Of a stretch of 29,402 nucleotides of DNA, positions 1-7,040 are shown piece by piece (position 1 is the stretch's first letter; each line of letters begins with the position of its first letter). The notes beneath the pieces were generated by a model. The model had not been told where the DNA came from. It did not search any database and was given only the letters and a program-made list of their open reading frames with translations. The translations under genes were made by a program, and so were the position numbers. The stretch is from CAZAQB01 sp964487155 (GTDB taxonomy: Bacteria > Pseudomonadota > Gammaproteobacteria > Nitrococcales > Nitrococcaceae): assembly GCA_964487155.1 (NCBI GenBank), contig CAZAQB010000030.1, forward strand, positions 1-29,402, read 5' to 3'.

Positions 1-614
1 TCGTAGCCGGGGCTGTCCGGGGCCAGCGAGCCCAGGGTCAGCACCTCGCCGTCCATGGTCACCAGGGTGACTTCCAGGATGTTGTGCACGGTGAGGCCGT
101 ACTTCAGGCAGTGCACGCCGCCGGAATTCTCGGCCACGTTGCCGCCGATGGAGCAGGCGATCTGGGAGGAGGGGTCCGGCGCGTAGTACAGGCCGTGCGG
201 GGCGGCCGCCTCGGAGATGGCCAGGTTGCGCACGCCGGGCTGCACCCGGGCGATGCGCCGCTCCGGGTCCAGCTCCAGGATGCGGTTGAAGCGCGCCAGG
301 CTCAGCAGCACCCCCTGGGGGTGGGGCAGGGCGCCGCCGGAGAGCCCGGTGCCGGCGCCGCGGGCCACCACCGGCACGTTGAGCCGGGCGCAGACGCCCA
401 GCACGGCACGCACCTGCTCCACGGTTTCCGGGATGGCCACCGCCAGGGGCACCTGCCGGTAGGCGGACAGACCGTCGCATTCGTAGGGCCGCAGGCCGGC
501 CTCGTGGGCGATCAGGCCCTCTTCGGGCAGCAGTTCACGCAGCTCTGCCAGCAGGCGGTCGCGATCCACCTGAAAGCGGGTGTCCTCGGGTCGGAACAAC
601 GCTGAATCGCCCAT
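1..614 (-). CDS. glcD: Glycolate oxidase subunit GlcD (FAD-linked), 5' part only
   Basis: Reading leftward from the ATG at 612-614, 204 codons are open to the window edge, so only the N-terminal FAD-binding half is present. GlcD is the flavoprotein subunit that oxidises glycolate to glyoxylate with GlcE and GlcF. The protein begins MGDSALFRPEDTRFQVD and contains LRPYECDGLSAYR, VPVVARGAGTGLSGGALPHP and YYAPDPSSQIACSIGGNVAE. These are the FAD_binding_4 signatures of GlcD and match my memory of the E. coli protein almost word for word. It is transcribed away from the envelope operon at 920, with about 300 bases between them. glcE and glcF would be expected further left. The family call is firm; whether the gene is intact beyond the edge is unknown. 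Confidence 0.93.
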   Translation of the reverse strand, partial: MGDSALFRPEDTRFQVDRDRLLAELRELLPEEGLIAHEAGLRPYECDGLSAYRQVPLAVAIPETVEQVRAVLGVCARLNVPVVARGAGTGLSGGALPHPQGVLLSLARFNRILELDPERRIARVQPGVRNLAISEAAAPHGLYYAPDPSSQIACSIGGNVAENSGGVHCLKYGLTVHNILEVTLVTMDGEVLTLGSLAPDSPGY

Positions 615-646
615 GGCATCGATGGATCTCAGTCCGCAGTGCGGGG

Positions 647-655
647 AATTTAGCA
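647..655 (-). promoter_or_regulatory. Possible extended -10 element for glcD
   Basis: Read on the minus strand the bases are TGC TAAATT, an extended -10 form (TGn followed by a -10 hexamer), 33 bases before the glcD start codon. No convincing -35 lies 17 bases upstream. This is a weak call based only on pattern and position. Confidence 0.3.
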
Positions 656-661
656 GAACAG

Positions 662-724
662 GGCAGGTCCTGCCGGCGGCTGACGGGGACTTCGGAGTTC
701 ACGTATGCCGGCGAACTTCGCCGG
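662..724. promoter_or_regulatory. Two perfect palindromes in the glcD / envelope operon gap
   Basis: The 615-919 gap holds no convincing gene. Two perfect palindromes lie in it: GGCAGG-T-CCTGCC at 662-674 and CCGGCGAA-C-TTCGCCGG at 708-724. Neither is followed by a T-run, so neither is a classical terminator. Their position between divergent genes suits an operator or a leader hairpin. I do not recognise a specific regulator. In such GC-rich DNA short palindromes arise by chance, but the 17-base one is long. Confidence 0.35.
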
Positions 725-919
725 CCTGCCCGTCGTCCGACATTCATTAGCCTTAGCTGTCGCCGGCCGCCTGACGAGCACGGCCGAATGCAGCCGGCCG
801 GGGCAGCGGGCCGAGCGACTGGACGTTCCGGGCTCCCCCGCCCGGGCCTGGCCGGGTTCTGCGGCAAAGCAGTGTGCGGGCCGGTTCGCCAGACCGCCCG
901 AAAGGTGCAGGAGGAGTCC

Positions 920-1789
920 ATGACAGCGGCAGCGGTGGATCGCCGGAGCGCCGGGGCTCGCCCGGTGGCGGCGGGAATTGTAGTGCTGGCCCTGACCGCG
1001 CTCGCTGGCCCAGGTCCCCTGGGCGCGCAGCAGAGCGCTTCACGCCCGACCCTGGATCTGTTCCCAAGCCAGGCCATCGACAGCATCCGGGAAACCAGCG
1101 AGAGCGCAGTGCAACTGGAGGAAGACCTCCAGGGGATCCTCGCCGATCTGGACAGCCAGATGAAGCTCTACCAGGAGAGCAAGTGCCAGGGGGCGGTGGA
1201 GGACCAGGGCTGCCGCCAGCTCAGCAGCCAGATGGCGAGTTCCTACGGCCGCATGCTGGACACCATGGCCGAGCAATTGCCGGAGATGGAGCGCAGCCTG
1301 GAGGTCACCCGGGCCGGCCTGCAGAAGCGCATCGCCCAGGAACTGGGCTACCGGCGCACCGCCGCCGGCCTGCAGGACGTGTTGCGGGAGCAGCCGGGCA
1401 GTCGCGGCGCCGCCCTGCGCACCCGGCCCCAGGGCGAGGGGGTCCGTCTGAGTACGCGCTTTCGCCAGTACTACCGGCTGGTCAGCCAGGGCAGCGGCGA
1501 TACCCCCATCGCCCTCGTGGGTGCCCAGATGTACGTGGACCTGGAGGAAACCAAGGAGCTTATCACCCTGACCCGCCAGCAGATTCAGCGGGGCCAGGTG
1601 ATGGCCAATCTGTCCGAGGCGTTCGGCACGGTAACCCCGGAGATGGAGCGCACCGTGGCCGGGGTCAAGGAAGTGGTATTCGGTGAGCCGGCCCTGGGCG
1701 CCGGAGAAGACATTGCTCCGGCAGACTTCGGCGGACGTGGCGCCGAGGGCTCCGGTTTCTGTAGCGAATTCGATCCCAGTTGTCCCTGA
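920..1789 (+). CDS. Secreted helical protein of unknown function, first gene of envelope operon
   Basis: This is a 289-residue protein with a strong AGGAGG ribosome site eight bases before the ATG at 920. An in-frame ATG at 788 is open but has no such site. Residues 15-36 form a signal peptide core ending in PLGA-QQ, so export to the periplasm is expected. The mature protein is rich in Glu, Gln and Arg, with long helical stretches at about 55-160 and 205-255. It has four cysteines in two pairs: C89/C98, and C281/C288 at the very end. I do not recognise the family. It leads a co-directional run of five genes whose third and fourth members look like an ion-channel pair, so it is probably a periplasmic partner of that complex. 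That role is inferred from context only. Confidence 0.8.
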   Translation: MTAAAVDRRSAGARPVAAGIVVLALTALAGPGPLGAQQSASRPTLDLFPSQAIDSIRETSESAVQLEEDLQGILADLDSQMKLYQESKCQGAVEDQGCRQLSSQMASSYGRMLDTMAEQLPEMERSLEVTRAGLQKRIAQELGYRRTAAGLQDVLREQPGSRGAALRTRPQGEGVRLSTRFRQYYRLVSQGSGDTPIALVGAQMYVDLEETKELITLTRQQIQRGQVMANLSEAFGTVTPEMERTVAGVKEVVFGEPALGAGEDIAPADFGGRGAEGSGFCSEFDPSCP

Positions 1790-1866
1790 GGCGGGACCGG
1801 GGCAGGCGGGGTCGCGCGCGGGTGATCCCGGGCAGCGCGGCGATCCGGATCAAGCGAGGTGGGGCC

Positions 1867-2430
1867 ATGACGGGAACAGTCTCAATGCGGTTCATCCAGA
1901 GCCTGGGGCTGGTACTGCTGGCGAGCGTGCTGCTGGGCGCCTGCGCCCAGGATCCGCCCCAGCGCTTCAGCTGCTCGGTGCCCGGGGGCGGCAATGTGGA
2001 GCAGGCGTTCAGCCACGCCCGCAGCGATCTCGCCCATCCCGAGTGTCAGTTCCAGTTCGACGGCTACTGGGATCGTCTGATGGCCATCGCAGCTGACAAT
2101 CCGGGTCCGGAAAACCGCCGCCGTTTCAGCGAGTTCCTGACCTGGTCCCGGGATCAGGGCATCCTCGGCCAGAACCAGGCCGAGACCATGTACCAGCGTT
2201 TCTTCACCACCGAGTTCACGGTGCTGGAGGATCGCTACAACAACTGCTCTTCCACCTGCCAGCGCCGGGAAGCTGTGATGGGGAAACTGCGCGAAGAGCT
2301 GCAGGACAAGGACCGGGGGTTGATCCAAGTGCTGGGTGACCGTGAGACCTACACTCAGGCGGATCTCCAATACAATCAGCTGCTGACTCTGGTGGATGCG
2401 ACCTGCCTGGCCTGCACCCAGGCCAAGTAG
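1867..2430 (+). CDS. Cysteine-rich lipoprotein of unknown function
   Basis: The 187-residue product has a type II signal peptide: hydrophobic residues 13-23 followed by the lipobox LLGAC, with lipidated Cys26. The next residues are AQD; Asp is not directly at +2, so sorting to the outer membrane is likely. I chose the ATG at 1867 because GAGGTGGGG lies just upstream. A second ATG at 1885 would still give a lipoprotein. The mature part holds C36, C60, a CSSTC motif (C127, C131) and a C-terminal CLAC motif (C180, C183). Periplasmic cysteines in such number normally form disulfides. The stop at 2430 is two bases before the next start, so the gene is surely co-expressed with the MotA/ExbB-like gene. 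I recognise no domain. It may be the outer-membrane anchor of the complex. Confidence 0.8.
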   Translation: MTGTVSMRFIQSLGLVLLASVLLGACAQDPPQRFSCSVPGGGNVEQAFSHARSDLAHPECQFQFDGYWDRLMAIAADNPGPENRRRFSEFLTWSRDQGILGQNQAETMYQRFFTTEFTVLEDRYNNCSSTCQRREAVMGKLREELQDKDRGLIQVLGDRETYTQADLQYNQLLTLVDATCLACTQAK

Positions 2431-2432
2431 CC

Positions 2433-3182
2433 GTGGAGGCCGGCAAGGACGGCGCCGGTCGCTGGCGCGGTTTCCTGACTGGTCTGCTGGCCGGTGCCGG
2501 CCTGTCGGTGCTGGTGGCGGCCGGCACCGTCTACGCACTCAACATGCTCGGGCTGGTGGTGATCTCGGCGACCGGCATGCCCTCCTTCATGGCCCTGCTG
2601 AACTGGGCCTACGCCAACCTGCGGCTGTCGGTGATTCCGTTCGCCGCCATCCTGCTGGTCTATGTATTCGAACTGGGGCGCCTGAACCGGCTGCTGCAGC
2701 GCCAGGACGTGCCGGTGGAGCAGCTCATCCAGCGCGAGAAATGGGTGGATATCTCGGCCAGCCTGTTCTTCGGCACTGGCGTGATCTGGACAGCCATCGG
2801 CATGCGCAGCGCCCTGGTGGTGGGCATTGGCGGACTGGACCAGACCACCGCCGGTCAACTGGGGGCGTTCGAGATTCTGCGCCGGCTGGTGGACGGCGGC
2901 ATTCTGCTCGCCCTGTCGACCACCATTGTCGGGGCGGTCGGCGGCTACCTGATGCGGGTGGGCAAGACCCTTGCGGTGGGGGCGCGCCTGGAGCGCTATC
3001 ACGACAGCCTCGCCCAGGGGGTCGTCGAGCGCATCGAGCAGCGCCTGGAATCCATTGACGACCACCTGGGACGGCTGGCTGCCGGGGGGACGCCTGCGGG
3101 GGGCTTACAGCCGGTCGCAGGCGCCGCCGACGCTCCGCGTCCCGCCCGGGCCGCAGCCCACGGGCCGGAGGATGGGCGATGA
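2433..3182 (+). CDS. MotA/TolQ/ExbB-like proton channel protein
   Basis: The 249-residue protein starts at GTG 2433, two bases after the upstream stop. Hydrophobic segments lie at about 14-36, 62-82, 106-130 and 154-176. Two of them carry the family signatures: SASLFFGTGVIWTAIGM (108-124) lines up with the ExbB/TolQ pattern APLLGLLGTVWGM, and GGILLALSTTIVG (155-167) lines up with the next helix, whose small and Thr residues line the ion path. A charged C-terminal tail of about 70 residues follows. The family uses the proton or sodium gradient to drive work in the envelope, as a pentamer around a MotB/ExbD dimer. The next gene overlaps by an ATGA and encodes such a partner. The sequence is divergent, so it cannot be named MotA, TolQ or ExbB. 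The superfamily call is good; ion and function are unknown. Confidence 0.75.
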   Translation: MEAGKDGAGRWRGFLTGLLAGAGLSVLVAAGTVYALNMLGLVVISATGMPSFMALLNWAYANLRLSVIPFAAILLVYVFELGRLNRLLQRQDVPVEQLIQREKWVDISASLFFGTGVIWTAIGMRSALVVGIGGLDQTTAGQLGAFEILRRLVDGGILLALSTTIVGAVGGYLMRVGKTLAVGARLERYHDSLAQGVVERIEQRLESIDDHLGRLAAGGTPAGGLQPVAGAADAPRPARAAAHGPEDGR

Positions 3183-4162
3183 GCCGGCGGCGGCGGGTGC
3201 TGGGCGGTGGCGGTGCGGACTTCGACAGCGATGCCGAGGTGCTGCAGACCGATGTCATGCGCTTCATGGCGCTGCTGGGCTTTTTGCTGGTGGGCATCTT
3301 CGCTCTGGTGCAGGCCCTGCCGGTGAGTCCCGTGGCCCAGTCGCCGGCGCTGGAGGAACGCGCCCGCCTGGAGCGGGAACTGCTGGCGCTGCAGCGCCAT
3401 GTGGCGGATCAGCGGGACCGGCTCCAGCGCCTGCTGCAGTCCGTGGCGGCAGCCCAGGCCATGCGTGAGGAGCTGGAGCGCGATGCCCGGCAGGTGCGCT
3501 CGGAGCTGACCCGGGTCCGGACCACGGCCGAGCACTTGACCACAGAGGTGGAGGCGCGCAAAGAGTCCCTGGAAGCCCTGGAGCAGCGCCTGGACCGGGG
3601 CCGGGAGAGCCTGAGCCGCACCCGCCGGGAGCTGGAGCGGGAGCGCGCCGAGCTGACGACCCTGGAGTCGGAACTCAACCGGGCCGAGCAGCGCGCGGCG
3701 CAGGCCGCGCAGGCTCCGCCCACCCCAGCCCCGTCGCCCCCCGAGCAACCCGCCTCGGAGCCGGCGCGGCAGGCGGGCAAGGTGCCCCAGCGCGGCGTGT
3801 CCATCAGCTTTGCCTCCGACCGGGCCTTCCACCGCCTGGTCAGTGAGGAACGCGTGCAGTTCTACGCCGTGATCGGCCAGCGTTCCTGGAAGGCGGATCC
3901 GCTGGGCCGGGTCATCAACTTCCGCTCCGGCGCGCCGCCCGGGCAGTTCCATGAGATGGCCCCGGAGACGGTGCCGGATCGCTACCGGCGCAGCCTCCGG
4001 GCAGTCGTGTCGGCCGCGGATGGCCGCGACATCGTCTGGGCCACCGTGCTGCCCCAGGCCATGGTGGCGGAGATCCGTCGCCGGGTCTCCGGACTGCATG
4101 GCGCGGAGGTGGTCATCCAGGCGGATGGCAGCCTGCGGGTCGACGACGCCGGTTCCGGCTGA
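3179..4162 (+). CDS. MotB/ExbD-like one-helix protein with long coiled coil
   Basis: The start overlaps the stop of the channel gene (ATGA), giving a 327-residue product. It has a short basic cytoplasmic N-terminus, one transmembrane helix at about 27-47, a long heptad-rich coiled coil at 57-177, a Pro/Ala linker at 179-200, and a folded C-terminal domain at 203-325. Asp25 (QTDVMRFMALLGF) sits at the start of the helix, as the essential Asp of MotB does (ADFMTAMMAFF). That suggests a proton-binding residue. Unlike MotB, the C-terminal domain shows no OmpA-type peptidoglycan motif, and it does not resemble the short ExbD/TolR domain. The coiled coil would place that domain deep in the periplasm. 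I infer that it couples ion flow through the upstream protein to a periplasmic target. Confidence 0.72.
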   Translation: MSRRRRVLGGGGADFDSDAEVLQTDVMRFMALLGFLLVGIFALVQALPVSPVAQSPALEERARLERELLALQRHVADQRDRLQRLLQSVAAAQAMREELERDARQVRSELTRVRTTAEHLTTEVEARKESLEALEQRLDRGRESLSRTRRELERERAELTTLESELNRAEQRAAQAAQAPPTPAPSPPEQPASEPARQAGKVPQRGVSISFASDRAFHRLVSEERVQFYAVIGQRSWKADPLGRVINFRSGAPPGQFHEMAPETVPDRYRRSLRAVVSAADGRDIVWATVLPQAMVAEIRRRVSGLHGAEVVIQADGSLRVDDAGSG

Positions 4163-4207
4163 ACGGCCGCTGGGGCGCGCCCGGAGGCCTTCGAGCAGGA
4201 GGACGCC

Positions 4208-5740
4208 ATGGACAGAGCACTGCGCAGCTGGCTTGTGGCGGCATTACTGCTGGTGGGGCCCTCGCCGGCCCTGGGCCAGTCGGATTTGGACGTCTGGGTC
4301 GAGGAGGATCTGCTGCCTATTCTGGAGGCCCGGCTCGGGCGCCATCCACGCCTGCGGGATACCCCCTTCCAGGTGGTGATCCTCGACCAGGGTGGCATCA
4401 CCGCCCGCCCCAGCGCCCTGGCCTGGCGCCTGCGGGACCGGATCATCCAAGGGCTCCAGGGAAGCCCCGGGATCGATCTCGTGGACCCGCTGCCTCAGCA
4501 GCTCCGCCTGGGGGCCCGGGACCTGGATGCGGCCAGCTGTACGCCGACTGTGGCGGCGGCGCAATTGACCGTGGAGGTGGATCGCTGGCAGCCCCAGGGC
4601 CAGTACCGGCTGGCGGTGCGCGCCCTGGATCTGCGGGAGCAGGCCTGGATCCAGGGGATTTACCAGGTCTGGACGGGGCCCTTGACGCCGGCCGAGCAGC
4701 GCCAGTTTCGGGAACAGGTGGTGGATCCCCGCCAACTGGGCTCCCGCCAGGCGCCGTTCCGGCGCGCCCAGCTGGACCTGCTGGCGGCCAGCCTGGCCGA
4801 CGACATCGCCTGCCGGCTGCGGGATGTCGGTGCCCGAGCCGCCAGAGTCCGCCTGCACCTGCCCGACGCTCTGCCGCAGGAGGTTCGGGGCGCCCTCGGG
4901 GATCTGCTGAGTGATTACCTGGCGGCCTTTCGCGGCCTGGAGCTGGTGGCTGGCGCGGCCGAGGCCGACCAGCAGATCCGGCTGCGCGCGCGAGCCCTTG
5001 AAGGTGGGCGCTACCGGCTGCGCGCGGAGCTGGCATCCATCGATGCCAGTGCGCTGGTGCGGCCGGGACGCAGCGCCTACCTGGAAGTGGAGGCGCCGGC
5101 GTCCACCCCCGCCGCCGCGCGGCAACAAGCAGCCCAGCCCGAGCCAGCCGATGAGCCTCGCGCGCAGGTACCCTTCGGCCAGCGTCCGGGCCGTCTCATT
5201 GAGCGTTTCAGCCTGGTGGCCCCCTTCGATCAGTCGGCCTGTTCCGGGGCCGAGCCCTGGGCCGGAGGCATCCTGACGCTGCGGGAAGGCAGCCGGTTGG
5301 CCAGTGGTGGGTGTTTCGCCGCCATCTACCGCACCGCTGGTGCCGGGACGCTGTACCTGTTCATGCACTCCGCCGACGGGCGCCTGACGCGGCTGTTGCC
5401 GAACGATTGCGGTGCGCTGCATCTGCGGGAGGACCCCCGTCGCCTGCCAGCCGCAACGGAGCTCCATCTGCCCCTGTTCCGCGACGGCCGTCCGGGTCTG
5501 TTCCGCCTGGACGAGCACACCGGCCGCGAAACCCTGTATGCCGTGGCGGTGGCGGACCGCGCCGCCGGGCGAGTGCTGGAGCGACAGCTGGCCCCGGTGC
5601 GCAACATCTGCCGGCTGGACAATCCCGTTCGCCGTCGTGCCGCCGACGAGATCGTCGACCGCCTGGAGCAGCTGCGCCGGCAGGCCGAGGGCCAGCTGGA
5701 GTGGCAGTCCCGCAGCCTGCGGCATGTGTCGCGGCGCTGA
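4208..5740 (+). CDS. Secreted protein with C-terminal DUF4384-type domain
   Basis: The 510-residue product starts at ATG 4208 behind a clear AGGAGG site and has a signal peptide (residues 1-23, cleaved after ALG). Residues 50-160 and 210-285 look like two alpha/beta units of the CsgG/LpoB/TolB-N kind: short hydrophobic strand, helix, then ...GIDLVDP or ...GLELVAG. This is a visual impression. A Pro/Ala linker lies at about 296-325. Residues 353-450 match the DUF4384 pattern, with GTLYLFMHSADGRLTRLLPND followed by a basic stretch, then PGLFRLDEHTGRETLYAVAV. DUF4384 domains occur in envelope and kinase proteins and have no assigned reaction. The gene closes the five-gene operon and ends in a hairpin shared with the convergent operon. 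Its role is probably periplasmic sensing or assembly, by inference. Confidence 0.75.
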   Translation: MDRALRSWLVAALLLVGPSPALGQSDLDVWVEEDLLPILEARLGRHPRLRDTPFQVVILDQGGITARPSALAWRLRDRIIQGLQGSPGIDLVDPLPQQLRLGARDLDAASCTPTVAAAQLTVEVDRWQPQGQYRLAVRALDLREQAWIQGIYQVWTGPLTPAEQRQFREQVVDPRQLGSRQAPFRRAQLDLLAASLADDIACRLRDVGARAARVRLHLPDALPQEVRGALGDLLSDYLAAFRGLELVAGAAEADQQIRLRARALEGGRYRLRAELASIDASALVRPGRSAYLEVEAPASTPAAARQQAAQPEPADEPRAQVPFGQRPGRLIERFSLVAPFDQSACSGAEPWAGGILTLREGSRLASGGCFAAIYRTAGAGTLYLFMHSADGRLTRLLPNDCGALHLREDPRRLPAATELHLPLFRDGRPGLFRLDEHTGRETLYAVAVADRAAGRVLERQLAPVRNICRLDNPVRRRAADEIVDRLEQLRRQAEGQLEWQSRSLRHVSRR

Positions 5741-5750
5741 GTGTCAGCGC
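5734..5750. terminator. Hairpin holding both stop codons of the two convergent operons
   Basis: The bases GCGCTGA-GTG-TCAGCGC form a perfect 7-bp stem with a 3-base loop. The left arm ends with the TGA of the plus-strand DUF4384 gene (5738-5740). The right arm begins with the TCA that is the minus-strand stop of the SPOR gene (5744-5746). It could act as a terminator or RNA-stabilising hairpin in both directions. There is no T-run, so intrinsic termination is uncertain. Confidence 0.5.
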
Positions 5751-6532
5751 AGGCGCAGGCCGGTTTCCTGAGCGATGGTGTCCCGCACGCTCTGGCGTTC
5801 TTCTTTCGTGCGATAGGGGAACGCGATCATGTAACGCCCGGAGGGCTCTTCCACGGCCTTCATCTCAACCCCCGTCTGCCGGGACAGGGTGCTGGCGAAG
5901 CCCGCCGCCGAGGCGCGGGTATTGAAAGGGCCCCAGAAGGAGTCCCAGGCAGGAGACTCGCCGCCGGAGTCGTCGCCACCGGCTGCCGGCTCGGCGGGCT
6001 CCGGCGCGGGTTGTGCGCGGGCGCGCTGCGGCGTCGTGGGGGGCGGTGGGGCGCTGGGTTGACGGGTCGCCGGGGTATCCGGCTCCCGGGGGAGCGCCTC
6101 ACTCTCCCCCGCTCTGTCCGGCGCGGGGGCGTCCAGGTCCATGGGCGGCGGGGCGCTGGCTGGAGGCTCCGGCCGCGAAGGCTCGGGCGCGGTGGCCAAG
6201 GGAGGGCCGTCGGGCCGCTTCGGGAGGGGGGGCAAAGCCACACTCCCGGAGTTCGGTTCCGACACCTGCCCGCGCTCTGGGCGCTCGCCCCTGGGCTGCG
6301 CTTCCGGCACCCGGGCGAGGCTTTGGGCCGGCCCTGGGTCGGGCTGCCGGTCGGCCGCTGGCGCTGGCCCGTCCTGTGCTGAGCCGTCGCCGGCCGCGGC
6401 CATGGGTTCAGGCGCCGGGGCTGGTGCCGGCGGGGAATTCACGACCACCAGACGGCCACTCAAAATCACGGCCACCAGCCCCAGAGCCAGCGTCGTCCCC
6501 ACTGCGAAACCCAGCACGCGCATAGTCCGCAT
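5744..6532 (-). CDS. Membrane-anchored SPOR-domain protein
   Basis: I chose the ATG at 6532, ten bases after the upstream stop, giving 262 residues. A longer reading to 6577 would run back into the upstream gene. There is one transmembrane helix at about 6-32, then some 155 residues very rich in Pro, Ala, Glu and Asp, an extended spacer typical of cell-wall-spanning proteins. The C-terminus (about 194-262) contains AWDSFWGPFNTRASAAGFA and a second half GRYMIAFPYRTKEERQSV. That repeated beta-alpha pattern is the SPOR domain, which binds denuded glycan strands of peptidoglycan, often at division sites. It is the last gene of the minus-strand envelope operon. The context suggests it ties the neighbouring complex to the cell wall. 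The domain call is reasonably sure; the partnership is inferred. Confidence 0.75.
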   Translation of the reverse strand: MRTMRVLGFAVGTTLALGLVAVILSGRLVVVNSPPAPAPAPEPMAAAGDGSAQDGPAPAADRQPDPGPAQSLARVPEAQPRGERPERGQVSEPNSGSVALPPLPKRPDGPPLATAPEPSRPEPPASAPPPMDLDAPAPDRAGESEALPREPDTPATRQPSAPPPPTTPQRARAQPAPEPAEPAAGGDDSGGESPAWDSFWGPFNTRASAAGFASTLSRQTGVEMKAVEEPSGRYMIAFPYRTKEERQSVRDTIAQETGLRLR

Positions 6533-6542
6533 CGGCCTCGGC

Positions 6543-7040
6543 TCAACGGCTACCCGAGCGTGGCGGGGCGGGCTCAAAGGCCTGCTCGCGACGCTGGTCC
6601 GGGGCCGGGCTGAGGTGTTTCATGGCGTCCAGGGCCTGTTGCTCGAAGCTCACGAACATGCGTGCCGTATAGCCGGCGGCGGTTTCCTGGGGGACCAGGC
6701 GGACGTAGTGGGTGGACCCGTGGCGGGCCTCCACGAACGCGCCGCGATCATCGTCGGCGGGCAGTTCGCCGGCCGGGTAGGCTCGATAGTAGTGGCGTCC
6801 CGGCGGCACAATGTCGTGAAAATAGGAGCCCTCGCCCAGGGTGCCGATCACCATGCCGTTGCGCTCCACCGCGAAGCTCAGATCCCGGCCCTTCCAGTCC
6901 AGATCCCGGTAGACCTGGACCAGGCTTTTGCCCGGGGGCGCCTGGGGCGGTGCCGGAGGTGGCGGCGTGTTCGTGCAGGCCGCCACCAGGGCTGCCGCCA
7001 GCGCCGTGGGCAGCAGCCTGCCCACTCTCATCCCGGTCAC
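6543..7040 (-). CDS. DUF2846-like lipoprotein
   Basis: The 165-residue product starts at 7040, overlapping the upstream OmpA-like gene by an ATGA. The signal peptide ends in a lipobox ALVAAC with Cys22, so the mature protein is lipidated. A Pro-rich stretch follows, then a beta-rich domain (about 38-140): LVQVYRDLDWKGRD, VERNGMVIGTLGEGSYF, and VPPGRHYYRAYP. The order of a strand, a ligand-like N/DGxxIGxLxxGxYF hairpin and PPGxH fits DUF2846, a small envelope domain without known activity. It lies between the OmpA-like and SPOR genes. The lipoprotein call is strong, the DUF call moderate, and its exact role unknown. Confidence 0.75.
   Translation of the reverse strand: MTGMRVGRLLPTALAAALVAACTNTPPPPAPPQAPPGKSLVQVYRDLDWKGRDLSFAVERNGMVIGTLGEGSYFHDIVPPGRHYYRAYPAGELPADDDRGAFVEARHGSTHYVRLVPQETAAGYTARMFVSFEQQALDAMKHLSPAPDQRREQAFEPAPPRSGSR

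Noticed and set aside
4244..5725. Long minus-strand frame opposite the DUF4384 gene
   Set aside because: The plus-strand frame has a ribosome site, a signal peptide and a recognisable domain, so this is a composition shadow.
920..5740. Reading the island as Tol-Pal or TonB-ExbBD
   Set aside because: There is no TolA, TolB, Pal or TonB-like protein. The one-helix partner has a long coiled coil unlike ExbD/TolR, and the channel protein has four helices.
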